Part shown: positions 35,055 to 43,488 of the stretch, piece by piece
How the letters are laid out: each line of letters opens with the position of its first letter
How positions within the stretch are numbered: the stretch's first letter is position 1
Assembly: GCA_002415855.1 (NCBI GenBank)
Contig: DIAS01000011.1
Location: 73,373 to 137,372 of the forward strand
DNA length: 64,000 nucleotides
Source: Bacteroidales bacterium UBA5072
GTDB taxonomy: Bacteria; Bacteroidota; Bacteroidia; Bacteroidales; UBA10428
Direction of reading: 5' to 3'
Position numbers and translations under genes: made by a program
Notes under the pieces: model-generated
Database searches by the model: none
Told to the model about the DNA's origin: nothing
The model's input: the letters and a program-made list of their open reading frames with translations, nothing else

Positions 35055-36392
35055 ATGGCTACTAAGAATGTTATTATCATTGGTGCTGCAGGACGAGATT
35101 TTCACAATTTCAACACATGTTTCAGGGACAATCCCGATTTCAGGGTAGTCGCCTTCACAGCTGCACAGATACCGGATATTGCGGGACGTAAGTACCCGGC
35201 TGAACTTGCCGGCAAACTTTACCCTAAAGGAATTCCCATCTATGCAGAAACGGATCTCGAGAAGCTGATTCGGGAACTGCAGGTTGATGAGTGTGTATTT
35301 TCATACAGCGATATACCCTATACTCGCGTAATGCACCTTGGAGCCCGGGTGAATGCCGCTGGCGCCGATTTTAAGATGCTGGGAGCGGGACAGAATATGC
35401 TGAAAAGCAAAAAGCCTGTTGTAGCCATTGGCGCTGTTCGTACCGGGTGCGGAAAATCGCAAACCTCCAGAAGGGTCATTGAGATCCTGATGAAGATGGG
35501 ATTGAAAGTAGTGGCGGTGCGGCATCCCATGCCTTACGGGAATATTGCCGAACAGAAAGTTCAGCGCTATGCCACCCTCGACGACCTGGTAAAACACAAA
35601 TGCACCATCGAGGAAATGGAAGAATATGAGCCCCATGTTGCCCGCGGAAATGTGATTTATGCAGGGGTCGACTACCAGGATATCCTTACTGCCGCCGAGA
35701 ATGACCCGGACGGCTGCGATGTTATCCTTTGGGATGGCGGTAATAACGATTTCCCCTTTTACAGACCCGACCTGACAATCACCGTTACAGATCCGCACCG
35801 GGCAGGTCATGAGCTTTCCTACTATCCCGGTGAGGTTACCTTGCGGCTTGCCGATGTGGTGGTGATCAACAAGATTGACACTTCATCCCCTGAGAATATC
35901 CAGACTGTCCGCGAAAACATCACCTTTGCGAACCCGAACGCCCTGGTAATTGATGCCGCCTCACCCATCATGCTGGATAACCCCGGAATTATCCGTGGAA
36001 AAGCCTGCCTGGCTATTGAAGACGGACCGACCCTCACCCATGGTGAGATGAAAATTGGTGCAGGAACCGTAGCTGCCATGAAATGGGGTGCCAGTCAGCT
36101 GGTTGACCCAAGGCCCTACGCCGTAGGCAAGATCAAAGAGACTTTTAATACCTATCCCGAAATTGGAACCCTCCTCCCCGCCATGGGATACGGGAAACAA
36201 CAGATTGCGGACCTTGAAAAGACCATCAACGACACACCTTGTGATGTTGTGGTTATCGGCACCCCCATTGATCTGAACCGAATTGTGAAGATCAGCAAAC
36301 CAACCGTGCGGGTAACCTATGAACTGCAGGAAATTGGCTCCCCTAACCTGCAAATGGTACTGGAAGAATTTGTGAAAAAAGTGATGAAGTGA
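35055..36392 (+). CDS. Cyclic 2,3-diphosphoglycerate synthase-like GTPase
   Basis: The 445-residue cytoplasmic protein resembles archaeal cyclic 2,3-diphosphoglycerate synthetase. An N-terminal Rossmann-like part (1-120) is followed by a P-loop domain with VRTGCGKSQTSRR (about 130-142), DGGNNDFPFYRPDL (about 225), VVVINKID as the base-specificity motif, and a C-terminal PIDLNRI segment. Bacterial homologues are annotated by similarity; whether they make cDPG is not established. It is divergent from hutH, so any link to histidine catabolism rests on a shared promoter region only. Its stop lies inside an octamer repeat. Confidence 0.8.
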   Translation: MATKNVIIIGAAGRDFHNFNTCFRDNPDFRVVAFTAAQIPDIAGRKYPAELAGKLYPKGIPIYAETDLEKLIRELQVDECVFSYSDIPYTRVMHLGARVNAAGADFKMLGAGQNMLKSKKPVVAIGAVRTGCGKSQTSRRVIEILMKMGLKVVAVRHPMPYGNIAEQKVQRYATLDDLVKHKCTIEEMEEYEPHVARGNVIYAGVDYQDILTAAENDPDGCDVILWDGGNNDFPFYRPDLTITVTDPHRAGHELSYYPGEVTLRLADVVVINKIDTSSPENIQTVRENITFANPNALVIDAASPIMLDNPGIIRGKACLAIEDGPTLTHGEMKIGAGTVAAMKWGASQLVDPRPYAVGKIKETFNTYPEIGTLLPAMGYGKQQIADLEKTINDTPCDVVVIGTPIDLNRIVKISKPTVRVTYELQEIGSPNLQMVLEEFVKKVMK

Positions 36393-36394
36393 TG
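36379..36394. repeat. Octamer repeat containing the GTPase stop codon
   Basis: Two exact copies of AAGTGATG (36379-36386, 36387-36394) followed by the related AGTTGAAG. The stop codon of the upstream gene is the TGA of the second copy, in AAG TGA. Confidence 0.6.
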
Positions 36395-36452
36395 AGTTGA
36401 AGAGGCAATTAGATGATTAGGCGGTAAGATAAAAGAATCATACAGGCGGTTT

Positions 36453-37052
36453 ATGATCGAACCCGGCAGCCATCAAAAAGAAAAGCTCACCATCGACATT
36501 GTAAAAGCAAATGTTTATGCTGTCATGATGATCCTGCCTGTTATTTTGCTTTACGGATTGCCTTATTTAATTGTGTGGCACGATAAATTCAGTATTTCGC
36601 ACCTCAGAAACTTCATGGCCAGTGTCGGCATTGGGATCATTGGAAGTATTTTCCTGTATATTTCAGTTCTTATTGTCGGAATAGTCATTCATGAACTGAT
36701 ACATGGACTGACCTGGGCATTGTTTGCAAAAAATGGCTTTAAGTCGATCAGTTTTGGTATCATGCGGCAGTTCCTGACACCCTACTGCCATTGCAGGGAA
36801 CCTTTGCAGATCTGGCAGTATATGACAGGTGCTGTAACACCGGCGATCATCCTTGGCTTAGTTCCGGCAATTTTTTCAATTATAAACGGCAGTTTTGCGC
36901 TCCTGCTGTTTGGGATAATTTTTACAGTGGCTGCCGGAGGCGACCTGATGATCATATACCTGTTGCGGAAGGAGAAAAAGAATGATCTTGTACAGGATCA
37001 TCCGACCGAAGCGGGGTGCTATGTGTACAGAAAAGTGAACAGTGAACAGTGA
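36453..37052 (+). CDS. DUF3267 membrane zinc peptidase-like protein
   Basis: A 199-residue integral membrane protein with four or five hydrophobic helices and a zincin-type HELIHG motif near residue 85 inside a membrane segment, as in DUF3267 (putative site-2-protease-like peptidases). CHCREPLQIWQYMTGAVTP follows, with a conserved cysteine/histidine patch. Function is unknown. The last codons (KVNSEQ) are encoded by a heptamer repeat that also supplies the stop. The nitroreductase gene starts 19 bp later. Confidence 0.78.
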   Translation: MIEPGSHQKEKLTIDIVKANVYAVMMILPVILLYGLPYLIVWHDKFSISHLRNFMASVGIGIIGSIFLYISVLIVGIVIHELIHGLTWALFAKNGFKSISFGIMRQFLTPYCHCREPLQIWQYMTGAVTPAIILGLVPAIFSIINGSFALLLFGIIFTVAAGGDLMIIYLLRKEKKNDLVQDHPTEAGCYVYRKVNSEQ

Positions 37053-37053
37053 A
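37034..37053. repeat. 7-bp tandem repeat at the DUF3267 stop codon
   Basis: Two copies of AGTGAAC and a partial third cover the end of the gene; the stop is the TGA of the third unit. This arrangement is like that at 18.95 and 36.38 kb. Confidence 0.6.
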
Positions 37054-37071
37054 ATACTAAAAGGAATAGTT

Positions 37072-37590
37072 ATGGAATATAATGATCTGATACGCACACG
37101 TGAAAGCATACGGGATTACGATCCCGAAAGGCCTGTTTCATCTGATACGCTTGAAAAAATTCTGGAAGCCGGACGAATTGCCCCTTCTGCCTGCAATTAC
37201 CAGCCCTGGGAATTCCTTGTAATTCATTCTCCCGAAATGCTGGAAAAGGTGAGGGCCTGCTATCACCGCCAATGGTTCAAAGACGCTCCACACCTGCTGG
37301 TGGTGCTTGGATTAAAGGACAAGGCCTGGGTCCGCAGTTACGATAGGTACAACTCCATCGAGACTGACCTTGCCATTGTGATGACACACCTGATACTGGC
37401 AGCTGAAAATGAGGGTGTGGGAACCTGCTGGATTGAGGCCTACGACCCGGCCATTCTTGCAAAAGCCCTGGGCCTGAAAGAAAACCAGGTGGTATTTGGG
37501 ATTACCCCGCTGGGTTATCCCCGGGAGGGCTTTGTTAAAAAAGGGAATAAAATCAGGAAAAAACTGGAAGAGATTGTCAGATACCTGTAA
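37072..37590 (+). CDS. Nitroreductase-family flavoprotein
   Basis: From the ATG at 37072 the protein has 172 residues. RTRESIRDYDPERP at the N-terminus binds the FMN phosphate, APSACNYQPWEF follows, and EGVGTCWIEAY and GYPREG complete the nitroreductase fold. FMN- and NAD(P)H-dependent reduction is the family reaction; the substrate is unknown. A GTG 30 bp upstream lies within the heptamer repeat and is rejected as a start. Its 3' end is 10 bp from the convergent TraB/GumN gene. Confidence 0.88.
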   Translation: MEYNDLIRTRESIRDYDPERPVSSDTLEKILEAGRIAPSACNYQPWEFLVIHSPEMLEKVRACYHRQWFKDAPHLLVVLGLKDKAWVRSYDRYNSIETDLAIVMTHLILAAENEGVGTCWIEAYDPAILAKALGLKENQVVFGITPLGYPREGFVKKGNKIRKKLEEIVRYL

Positions 37591-37600
37591 TGTCGGGCGG

Positions 37601-38479
37601 TTACCACACAATCCTTTCCGGCTCCACCAGGTATCCTTCCTTCCTTAAAAGGGCCAGAACCCCTTCGCTGCCGGGCAGGTGGCCTGATCCTATGGCGATA
37701 AACGTGGACTGGCGGGCAATCAGGGGTATTATCCTTTCAGCCATCCTGTAGTTTCTTGCCCTTATCAACTCATCATCAAGCAAGGTTCCCGATTCCTCAT
37801 GCTGCATGAGGATGAATATGCTGTCCAGGTCAGCTTTTCTGTAACAACGTATTAATTTGTCAAATTCTTCCTGCTGCTCGCCGAGATTTTCAAAGAATTC
37901 CACAACATAATTGTCCGGGATCTTGTCCATCATGGCAACCTGCTCTTCAACGGTTTCGATCCCTATGACCTTTTTTTCATTATCAACAGCTTTTTGATAC
38001 AGCAACTCATCCACCGTGGCCTCCATGTGCTGCATGCCATTTTGCCCGAAGCATATGGCTATCAGAGCCACCGGCTTAACTTTGTCAAACATTGCAAGAT
38101 CATATCCCGAACATGATTTGACGGCACTCCTGACCAATTCATACTCCTCTGATGAAAACCTGTCGTGCAGTGTCTGACCCTCGGGTAATAAAAATAGTGC
38201 GGCTGCCTTCATCATGTTGGACAGGCTCAGATCTATTTCACCTGCAAAGGCCTGGCACCGGTTCAGTCTGATATAAACAGAATCACGCCATTCAAATACC
38301 CGCTGGTCTTTGAGGTGTATGGTCCCGTACAGGTAGGATGGTGATGCCATCCCATTCCCTGAAATTTTCCAGAGAAGAGACTGTGAGATAACCTTCATGG
38401 GGAATATCAGCCACATCATCGCAGCAACAAGCACGATTAGTTTTTTTACCACCGGAAAAAAAGTCTTATGCTGTTCCAT
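37601..38479 (-). CDS. TraB/GumN-family protein
   Basis: A 292-residue exported protein (hydrophobic signal from about residue 12 to 32, ending KVISQ) of the TraB/GumN family, related to erythromycin-esterase and Tiki-like folds. The two conserved GxxH motifs are present: YGTIHLKD near residue 51 and GSGHLPG near residue 267. A metal-dependent peptidase role has been proposed for relatives, but is not shown for bacterial members of this type. It follows the unknown protein at 38491-39264 by 11 bp. Confidence 0.82.
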   Translation of the reverse strand: MEQHKTFFPVVKKLIVLVAAMMWLIFPMKVISQSLLWKISGNGMASPSYLYGTIHLKDQRVFEWRDSVYIRLNRCQAFAGEIDLSLSNMMKAAALFLLPEGQTLHDRFSSEEYELVRSAVKSCSGYDLAMFDKVKPVALIAICFGQNGMQHMEATVDELLYQKAVDNEKKVIGIETVEEQVAMMDKIPDNYVVEFFENLGEQQEEFDKLIRCYRKADLDSIFILMQHEESGTLLDDELIRARNYRMAERIIPLIARQSTFIAIGSGHLPGSEGVLALLRKEGYLVEPERIVW

Positions 38480-38490
38480 AAATGTCAGGT

Positions 38491-39264
38491 TTACAGTTCA
38501 AGGGCCACTACCTTCATTACCGTTTTGTCTCCGGTCTTGTATTCACCAAGCGGATCAAACTGCCAATCCCATGTAGTCGAATTATCAGCCTGGGGTAACA
38601 TACAGCTGATCACGCCGGTGCGTAACGTCTCCACATCCTTCTCCATGTCGAAACTGACTTCAATTGTATCGGTGATCAGGCATGATTTACCGCGTTCAAG
38701 CAAATGTAGATGGTGCTGCTGCAACATACCGTTGATGTGATCAATCTGTTCCGGGGTGTAAGGGACATACAGTTTAAGGTAATCCGTGATTAACACCCCG
38801 ACCTGGCTGAGTATATTCAAAGAAATGGAATAATCAGGTAAAACGGCAGGCTGAAAGACCTGGTTACAGAGTTGTTCCGCAGGAACCATCCGGCCGGTCC
38901 TTTTATAAGTCCTGACCGAAAGATAAGTCTTTACAACAGATCCTCCGGTAATATCTTCGGAAATTGCGCTGACATTTCTGTACTTCCTCAAACGGTGCAA
39001 TACCTGAGGAGGGTGCAGAAGGTCGTAAAGCTGCACCTGCTCTGCTGTTCCGGCAAGTTCATCCAAAGGCAGATCAAGCAGCCAGCCGCTTCCGTAAACG
39101 GCCAGATTTCTGATTCTCTTGCCGGCTACCGCCTTCAGGATAAAGCGTCGTGTGTTCTGCAAATGTTCCTCCCATGCCCCGCTTACGCGGATATAACGAT
39201 CGATGATGCCCTGGCTGTCGGACCGGATTCCCATTTTTCGAAGTATGTATGCAGGAACCTTCAT
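38491..39264 (-). CDS. Conserved protein of unknown function, possible SAM-methyltransferase fold
   Basis: I do not assign this 257-residue cytoplasmic protein to a named family. The segment RIRNLAVYGSGWLLDLPLDEL followed by VQLYDLLHP resembles strands 1 and 2 of a class I methyltransferase (a G-x-G-like turn, then an acidic residue at the end of strand 2), but later motifs are weak. It starts next to the plsC-like stop (4-bp gap from the ATG at 39264; an ATG at 39285 would overlap it), so it is likely cotranscribed and may act in lipid metabolism. Confidence 0.65.
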   Translation of the reverse strand: MKVPAYILRKMGIRSDSQGIIDRYIRVSGAWEEHLQNTRRFILKAVAGKRIRNLAVYGSGWLLDLPLDELAGTAEQVQLYDLLHPPQVLHRLRKYRNVSAISEDITGGSVVKTYLSVRTYKRTGRMVPAEQLCNQVFQPAVLPDYSISLNILSQVGVLITDYLKLYVPYTPEQIDHINGMLQQHHLHLLERGKSCLITDTIEVSFDMEKDVETLRTGVISCMLPQADNSTTWDWQFDPLGEYKTGDKTVMKVVALEL

Positions 39265-39268
39265 GACT

Positions 39269-40027
39269 TCAAGCCCTTTCTGCATTTCTCATACTCCCAA
39301 GTTCACGGATCATCTCCGTCCTCGTATGATCGATCAATTGCTGAAGATCCAGCTTACAGACTATATCTGCCGGTATTTCATTGAGCACGCGCACCGTGAA
39401 TACCTGGCTGACCCGGAACCAGAAACCCTTTTTGGGTAATGCACTACTGGCACCATCGAGCACAATGGGTACAATGGGTACTCCTGTATCCTTGGCCAAA
39501 ATAAAGGCGCCTTCTTTAAATTCCTGTATCTCGCCATTTCTTGTACGGGTTCCTTCAGGGAACATAAATATGGAAACACCCTGTGATAATGATTTTTTGC
39601 AGGCTTCAGACATTTGCACCACACTTTGCTTGTCGCCCCTTCGAACCACGATATGATCATTCATCCAGATAACCCAACCAATAAACGGAAATCTTGCAAG
39701 CTCAATCTTGGATACCCACCTGAAGTTGGTCCTGAGCTGCAGCAGCAAAGCAATGTCGATAATACTCTGGTGGTTTGATACAAGAATATATTGGCTGTTC
39801 CTCTTGATCCTGTCCCTGTTTTCAACACGGATACGCCATCCCGGGTTAATGGTCAAATACACGTGTGTCCAAAGGGTGGTGAAGTAATGAGCGATTCTCT
39901 TTTTGCGGTCAAATGGAAAAAGCAGTATCCAAACCACAATATAAAGCAGGAAGAACGGCAGGATCGTAAAAACAATAAAAGCCCAAATGTAGAGGGAAAC
40001 AAAGAAGGACTTTAATTTGGTCTGCAT
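39269..40027 (-). CDS. plsC: 1-acyl-sn-glycerol-3-phosphate acyltransferase
   Basis: A 252-residue membrane-associated acyltransferase that makes phosphatidic acid from lysophosphatidate. An N-terminal membrane helix (about 10-35) is followed by the HX4D active site SNHQSIIDI and the acceptor-binding FPEGTRTRNGEI. The frame could open 9 bp earlier at a TTG; I use the ATG. It is the first gene of a probable three-gene unit with the unknown protein and TraB/GumN. Confidence 0.9.
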   Translation of the reverse strand: MQTKLKSFFVSLYIWAFIVFTILPFFLLYIVVWILLFPFDRKKRIAHYFTTLWTHVYLTINPGWRIRVENRDRIKRNSQYILVSNHQSIIDIALLLQLRTNFRWVSKIELARFPFIGWVIWMNDHIVVRRGDKQSVVQMSEACKKSLSQGVSIFMFPEGTRTRNGEIQEFKEGAFILAKDTGVPIVPIVLDGASSALPKKGFWFRVSQVFTVRVLNEIPADIVCKLDLQQLIDHTRTEMIRELGSMRNAERA

Positions 40028-40083
40028 AACAAGCAAGTGAGAAACTTAACTGTTAACAAAAATAACAGCAAAAACCGGACAAG

Positions 40084-40470
40084 GTGAAATATTTTCATAA
40101 ATTCGGTCGAAAAATTCAAAATCCGCTGATGAAACCCTTCAAGTCAGGAACCATTATGGCAGCATGGCTGCTGAGGATAATGCTGATATGGTTCATTTAC
40201 AGAAACCAGTTTAAAACCTTTACCAGCTTTGATCTTGAAACTTTCAGTTTTTATATCAGTTCGGCCTATTTGCTGTTTGCCATTTTACTGCTGGTCGGAG
40301 GCTTTATGAAAAAATCCACGCTCACTGTTCTTTCAGGCCTGGCATTTTTTATTCTTCCCATAGTTCAGCTTATCAGGGCATTCCCCGAGGATTTGGCCAG
40401 CGGACTGCTGGCTTACCTGATCCCTCTGGCTGTCGGGTTTTACTTTTTCACAGGCGGGAACAACAATTAA
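40084..40470 (+). CDS. Small four-helix membrane protein of unknown function
   Basis: The frame encodes up to 128 residues from a GTG; an ATG at 40129 gives 113 residues and leaves all four predicted transmembrane helices intact (about 26-42, 55-74, 80-102 and 106-124 in the longer numbering). There are no charged motifs suggesting a transporter or enzyme. It is divergent from plsC and 83 bp upstream of the next gene. Confidence 0.6.
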   Translation: MKYFHKFGRKIQNPLMKPFKSGTIMAAWLLRIMLIWFIYRNQFKTFTSFDLETFSFYISSAYLLFAILLLVGGFMKKSTLTVLSGLAFFILPIVQLIRAFPEDLASGLLAYLIPLAVGFYFFTGGNNN

Positions 40471-40553
40471 CCATGATCAATCAACAGGGTTTTTTTGTAT
40501 ATTTGGTTTTGGCATATTCTTTGCGATTTGAGATTTAATAAGGTTACGCAGAA

Positions 40554-41153
40554 ATGAACCGGAAACTAGTCTTTTTTGCCATCTTCTCCTTGGTATTTGG
40601 ATGTTTGCATGCACAATCCACACCCCCTCCACCGATACCACACGATACGATATTCAAGCTTAACGGATCTCTGATCCCGGTTGATGTAACTACAGTGACG
40701 CCAACCTATATCAGTTTTGTTTTTCCTGGAAAATCCGAAGAATTTACCATCGAACGCAAGGAAGTTCACAAGATCATTTATAAGACCGGGAAGGTGGACG
40801 TATTAAACCAGGCCGCCTTTACGCTGATTGATGATAGCAGCTGGGAAGCAGTCTGGATAACGGAAGATAAAAAAGAGATCGGCGATTTGTATGTGTTGGG
40901 TGAAATTGAGGCCCGGTCCCCTTCCAGTGCCCGCAGTCCGGCCGCCGCAAAAAAAGGAGCCATCATTAAATTAAAGAAGAAAGCAGCCAATTTGAAAGGG
41001 ACGCTCATTCTTGTTACCAAGAAACAAACAACCGGGGGCTACGGTGAATACCCCGGCTATTATATCAAAGGTATTGCGTATGGCCCCGAGCCACCGGAAG
41101 AAGGCCTTGTTCCCGGAAGCAAGGGTGCATCTGTAAAAGATGCCGGCATGTGA
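40554..41153 (+). CDS. Secreted protein of unknown function with basic linker
   Basis: A 199-residue exported protein: signal peptide to about residue 20 (CLHAQ), a proline patch PPPPIP, a short beta-rich domain (about 30-85) resembling domains that begin DTIFKLNGSLIPVDV, then an Ala/Ser/Lys-rich linker (about 120-150) and a Gly/Tyr-rich tail. An exact TATATTTG sequence occurs upstream near 40500. I recognise no named family. It converges on lplA with an 11-bp gap. Confidence 0.65.
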   Translation: MNRKLVFFAIFSLVFGCLHAQSTPPPPIPHDTIFKLNGSLIPVDVTTVTPTYISFVFPGKSEEFTIERKEVHKIIYKTGKVDVLNQAAFTLIDDSSWEAVWITEDKKEIGDLYVLGEIEARSPSSARSPAAAKKGAIIKLKKKAANLKGTLILVTKKQTTGGYGEYPGYYIKGIAYGPEPPEEGLVPGSKGASVKDAGM

Positions 41154-41164
41154 TCTTAACCGCA

Positions 41165-42145
41165 TTACGTAAAGAACGAGAATACCAGTTTTTCAAAATC
41201 TTCCTGGCCAGTGTTTCTGTCTAATTTGTAATCCTTTAGCCTGCTCCGGATATTATGCTCCTGATGTGGTGTGTTTACCAGACCGGCCGCAAGCTTGTCC
41301 AGCGTGCCTTCAGGAAATCTGTCGGATGTTAACCTGCACCCTGTGATTATTCCTTTGTGAGTGGACAGAACAATATTTATAACGGTATCCGGCGATTTGC
41401 ATTCATAGTGGTATTCATAATCAGGAGACCAGCCGAAAATCCATTCCCATGAACCATACTTTTCCTCAGCCAGCTTTTGAATGGCCAACCGTTCCGGCTT
41501 CCCCAGGCTGTAGATCTCCCCGCTGAAACGCAACCGGATTTCCTGCATAAAAAGCTCACAGAAAACCTGAATATCAGGAGCAGGACTCATGCAACCGGCA
41601 AGGTTCATGACACTGCTTCGGTTTGACTGGACAGCACGGTCGATATACCTGCCTCCACCCGGTTTAATGGTTTCACGCAGTGTATCCAGATCGGCATGAT
41701 AGAGCAGCGTTCCATGATGGAGGATCCTGTTCCTGTAGATATGTTCAGCATTCCCCGAGATTTTTTTTCCCTGAACCAGGATCTCATGTTTGGGACCCTG
41801 AACGGCTTCAATTCCCTGTTTATTCAGGAATCCGGTAACAGGCGCCAGGTGGGTATTAAAATCAATCAGTTTCCCGGGTTCGCCATTCCTGATAAACGTA
41901 AAATTGATGTTGCCCTGATCATGGTATACCGTACCTCCGCCTGTCAGCCTCCTTGCAATTGCAATGTTATGAGCCCGGACATAAGCATAATTGATCTCAG
42001 CCAGCGTGTTTTGATGTTTGCCTACAACAACCACCGGATCACTGCGCCAAAGCATGAACACTTCCTCATCCGTATTGCTGAGCAGGTATTCCTCGGCAGC
42101 CAGATTGAAGTAGGGATGATTATCGGATGAATGGATGAACAACAT
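41165..42145 (-). CDS. lplA: Lipoate-protein ligase
   Basis: LplA activates free lipoate with ATP and attaches it to lipoyl domains, so this cell can scavenge lipoate as well as make it (lipB at 1.04 kb). The 326-residue protein has FNLAAEEYLL near the start, RRLTGGGTVYHDQGNINFT (about 70-90), the lysine in QGKKISGNAEH, and a C-terminal accessory domain, matching two-domain bacterial LplA. The start codon follows a promoter-like sequence by only 4 bp. Confidence 0.94.
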   Translation of the reverse strand: MLFIHSSDNHPYFNLAAEEYLLSNTDEEVFMLWRSDPVVVVGKHQNTLAEINYAYVRAHNIAIARRLTGGGTVYHDQGNINFTFIRNGEPGKLIDFNTHLAPVTGFLNKQGIEAVQGPKHEILVQGKKISGNAEHIYRNRILHHGTLLYHADLDTLRETIKPGGGRYIDRAVQSNRSSVMNLAGCMSPAPDIQVFCELFMQEIRLRFSGEIYSLGKPERLAIQKLAEEKYGSWEWIFGWSPDYEYHYECKSPDTVINIVLSTHKGIITGCRLTSDRFPEGTLDKLAAGLVNTPHQEHNIRSRLKDYKLDRNTGQEDFEKLVFSFFT

Positions 42146-42149
42146 ACCA

Positions 42150-42180
42150 TAAAGGTAAGCGTCTTCATCAAATCCAACAA
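42150..42180 (-). promoter_or_regulatory. Putative Bacteroidota-type promoter of lplA
   Basis: On the minus strand, TTG (42178-42180), a 20-bp spacer and TACCTTTA (42150-42157) match the TTG/TAnnTTTG pattern with one mismatch. The -7 box ends 4 bp before the ATG, so transcription would start at or near the start codon, giving a leaderless or nearly leaderless mRNA. Confidence 0.45.
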
Positions 42181-42260
42181 GCGCTACCTTATCTTTTACA
42201 GGGAAACAAAGGAAATCAGTTTTTTTTGTAACTTAACAAGGTCAACAAATCGCAATTACC

Positions 42261-43481
42261 ATGGATAAATTAGTTGAACGTTTTATTCGTTATGCAAAAA
42301 TCAACACCCGGTCAGATGAAAATTCAAAAACATGCCCTTCCACGCCGGGTCAGCTCGAATTTGCCCAACTACTTGCGGCAGAGCTGAAAGAAATTGGTTT
42401 ACATGAAATTGACCTCGATGAAAATGGCTACCTGATGGCTACCTTACCGGCAAATTGCAACAAGGAAGTCCCTGTATTAGGCTTTCTGGCCCACCTGGAT
42501 ACCTCTCCTGATTTTAAATCGGATAATGTGCAGCCCAGGATCCAGGAGCATCTGGGGAAGAACCTCGTGCTGAACAAGGATGAAGGCATTGTTCTTTCGC
42601 CCCTTGAATTTCCCGTGATCAACAATTATATCGGGCAGCAGCTCATAACCACTGATGGGACAACCCTGCTGGGGGCCGATGACAAAGCAGGGATCGCAGA
42701 AATTGTCACAGCCATGAACTACCTGCTCATGCATCCGGAAATTAAACACGGTCCTGTGAGAATTGCATTTACACCGGATGAGGAAATCGGCAGGGGAGCT
42801 GACAAATTCGATGTCAGAAAGTTCGGCGCACAATATGCCTATACCATTGATGGCGGTGCAATTGGAGAAATTGAATATGAAAACTTCAATGCTGCGAAAG
42901 CCAGGGTATCCATCCAGGGTTTGAACGTCCATCCGGGTTCTGCAAAGAACAAGATGAAAAATTCCATGCTGATTGCCATGGAGCTTAACAGCATGCTCCC
43001 TTCCTCTGAGGTCCCTGAACATACAGATGCATATGAAGGGTTTTTTCACCTGACCGATATAAGCGGTGCTGTTGAAAACACCACAGTAAATTACCTGATC
43101 CGTGACCATGATGTGAAAAGCTTCAACAAAAAGAAGGACCTGCTGATCAAGATCGTGGATCACCTGAACATTAAATATGGGCCACGCACCGTGAAACTCA
43201 TCATGGTTGACCAATACTACAACATGAAGGAAAAGATAGAACCGGTATTTGAGATCATCGTACAAGCCCGTAAAGCTATCCAGTCCAGGGGCATTACCCC
43301 GCGAATAGTGCCTATACGGGGCGGAACCGACGGATCAAGGCTTTCATTTATGGGATTGCCCTGTCCGAACCTTTTTACCGGCGGACACAATTTCCACAGC
43401 CGCTATGAATTCATTCCCATCAAGTCGATGGAGAAAGCCGTGGAAGTGATTGTTAAAATTGTTGAGTTGAATGCTTCGTGA
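42261..43481 (+). CDS. pepT: Peptidase T (tripeptide aminopeptidase)
   Basis: A 406-residue M20 dizinc aminopeptidase releasing N-terminal residues from tripeptides in the cytoplasm. Ligand motifs: AHLDTSPD (about 77-84), GADDKAG (about 140), the catalytic Glu pair PDEEIGRG (about 173), TIDGG, and GGHNFHSRYE near the end (about 376). Length and motifs match PepT. No signal peptide. A second M20 enzyme starts 7 bp downstream. Confidence 0.95.
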   Translation: MDKLVERFIRYAKINTRSDENSKTCPSTPGQLEFAQLLAAELKEIGLHEIDLDENGYLMATLPANCNKEVPVLGFLAHLDTSPDFKSDNVQPRIQEHLGKNLVLNKDEGIVLSPLEFPVINNYIGQQLITTDGTTLLGADDKAGIAEIVTAMNYLLMHPEIKHGPVRIAFTPDEEIGRGADKFDVRKFGAQYAYTIDGGAIGEIEYENFNAAKARVSIQGLNVHPGSAKNKMKNSMLIAMELNSMLPSSEVPEHTDAYEGFFHLTDISGAVENTTVNYLIRDHDVKSFNKKKDLLIKIVDHLNIKYGPRTVKLIMVDQYYNMKEKIEPVFEIIVQARKAIQSRGITPRIVPIRGGTDGSRLSFMGLPCPNLFTGGHNFHSRYEFIPIKSMEKAVEVIVKIVELNAS

Positions 43482-43488
43482 GGAATAA

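Noticed and set aside
33337..36392. A single operon of hut genes and the GTPase
   Set aside because: The genes are on opposite strands and diverge, so at most they share a promoter region.
42477..43265. 262-residue frame antisense to pepT
   Set aside because: Exact shadow of the conserved pepT coding sequence; the protein has no recognisable features.
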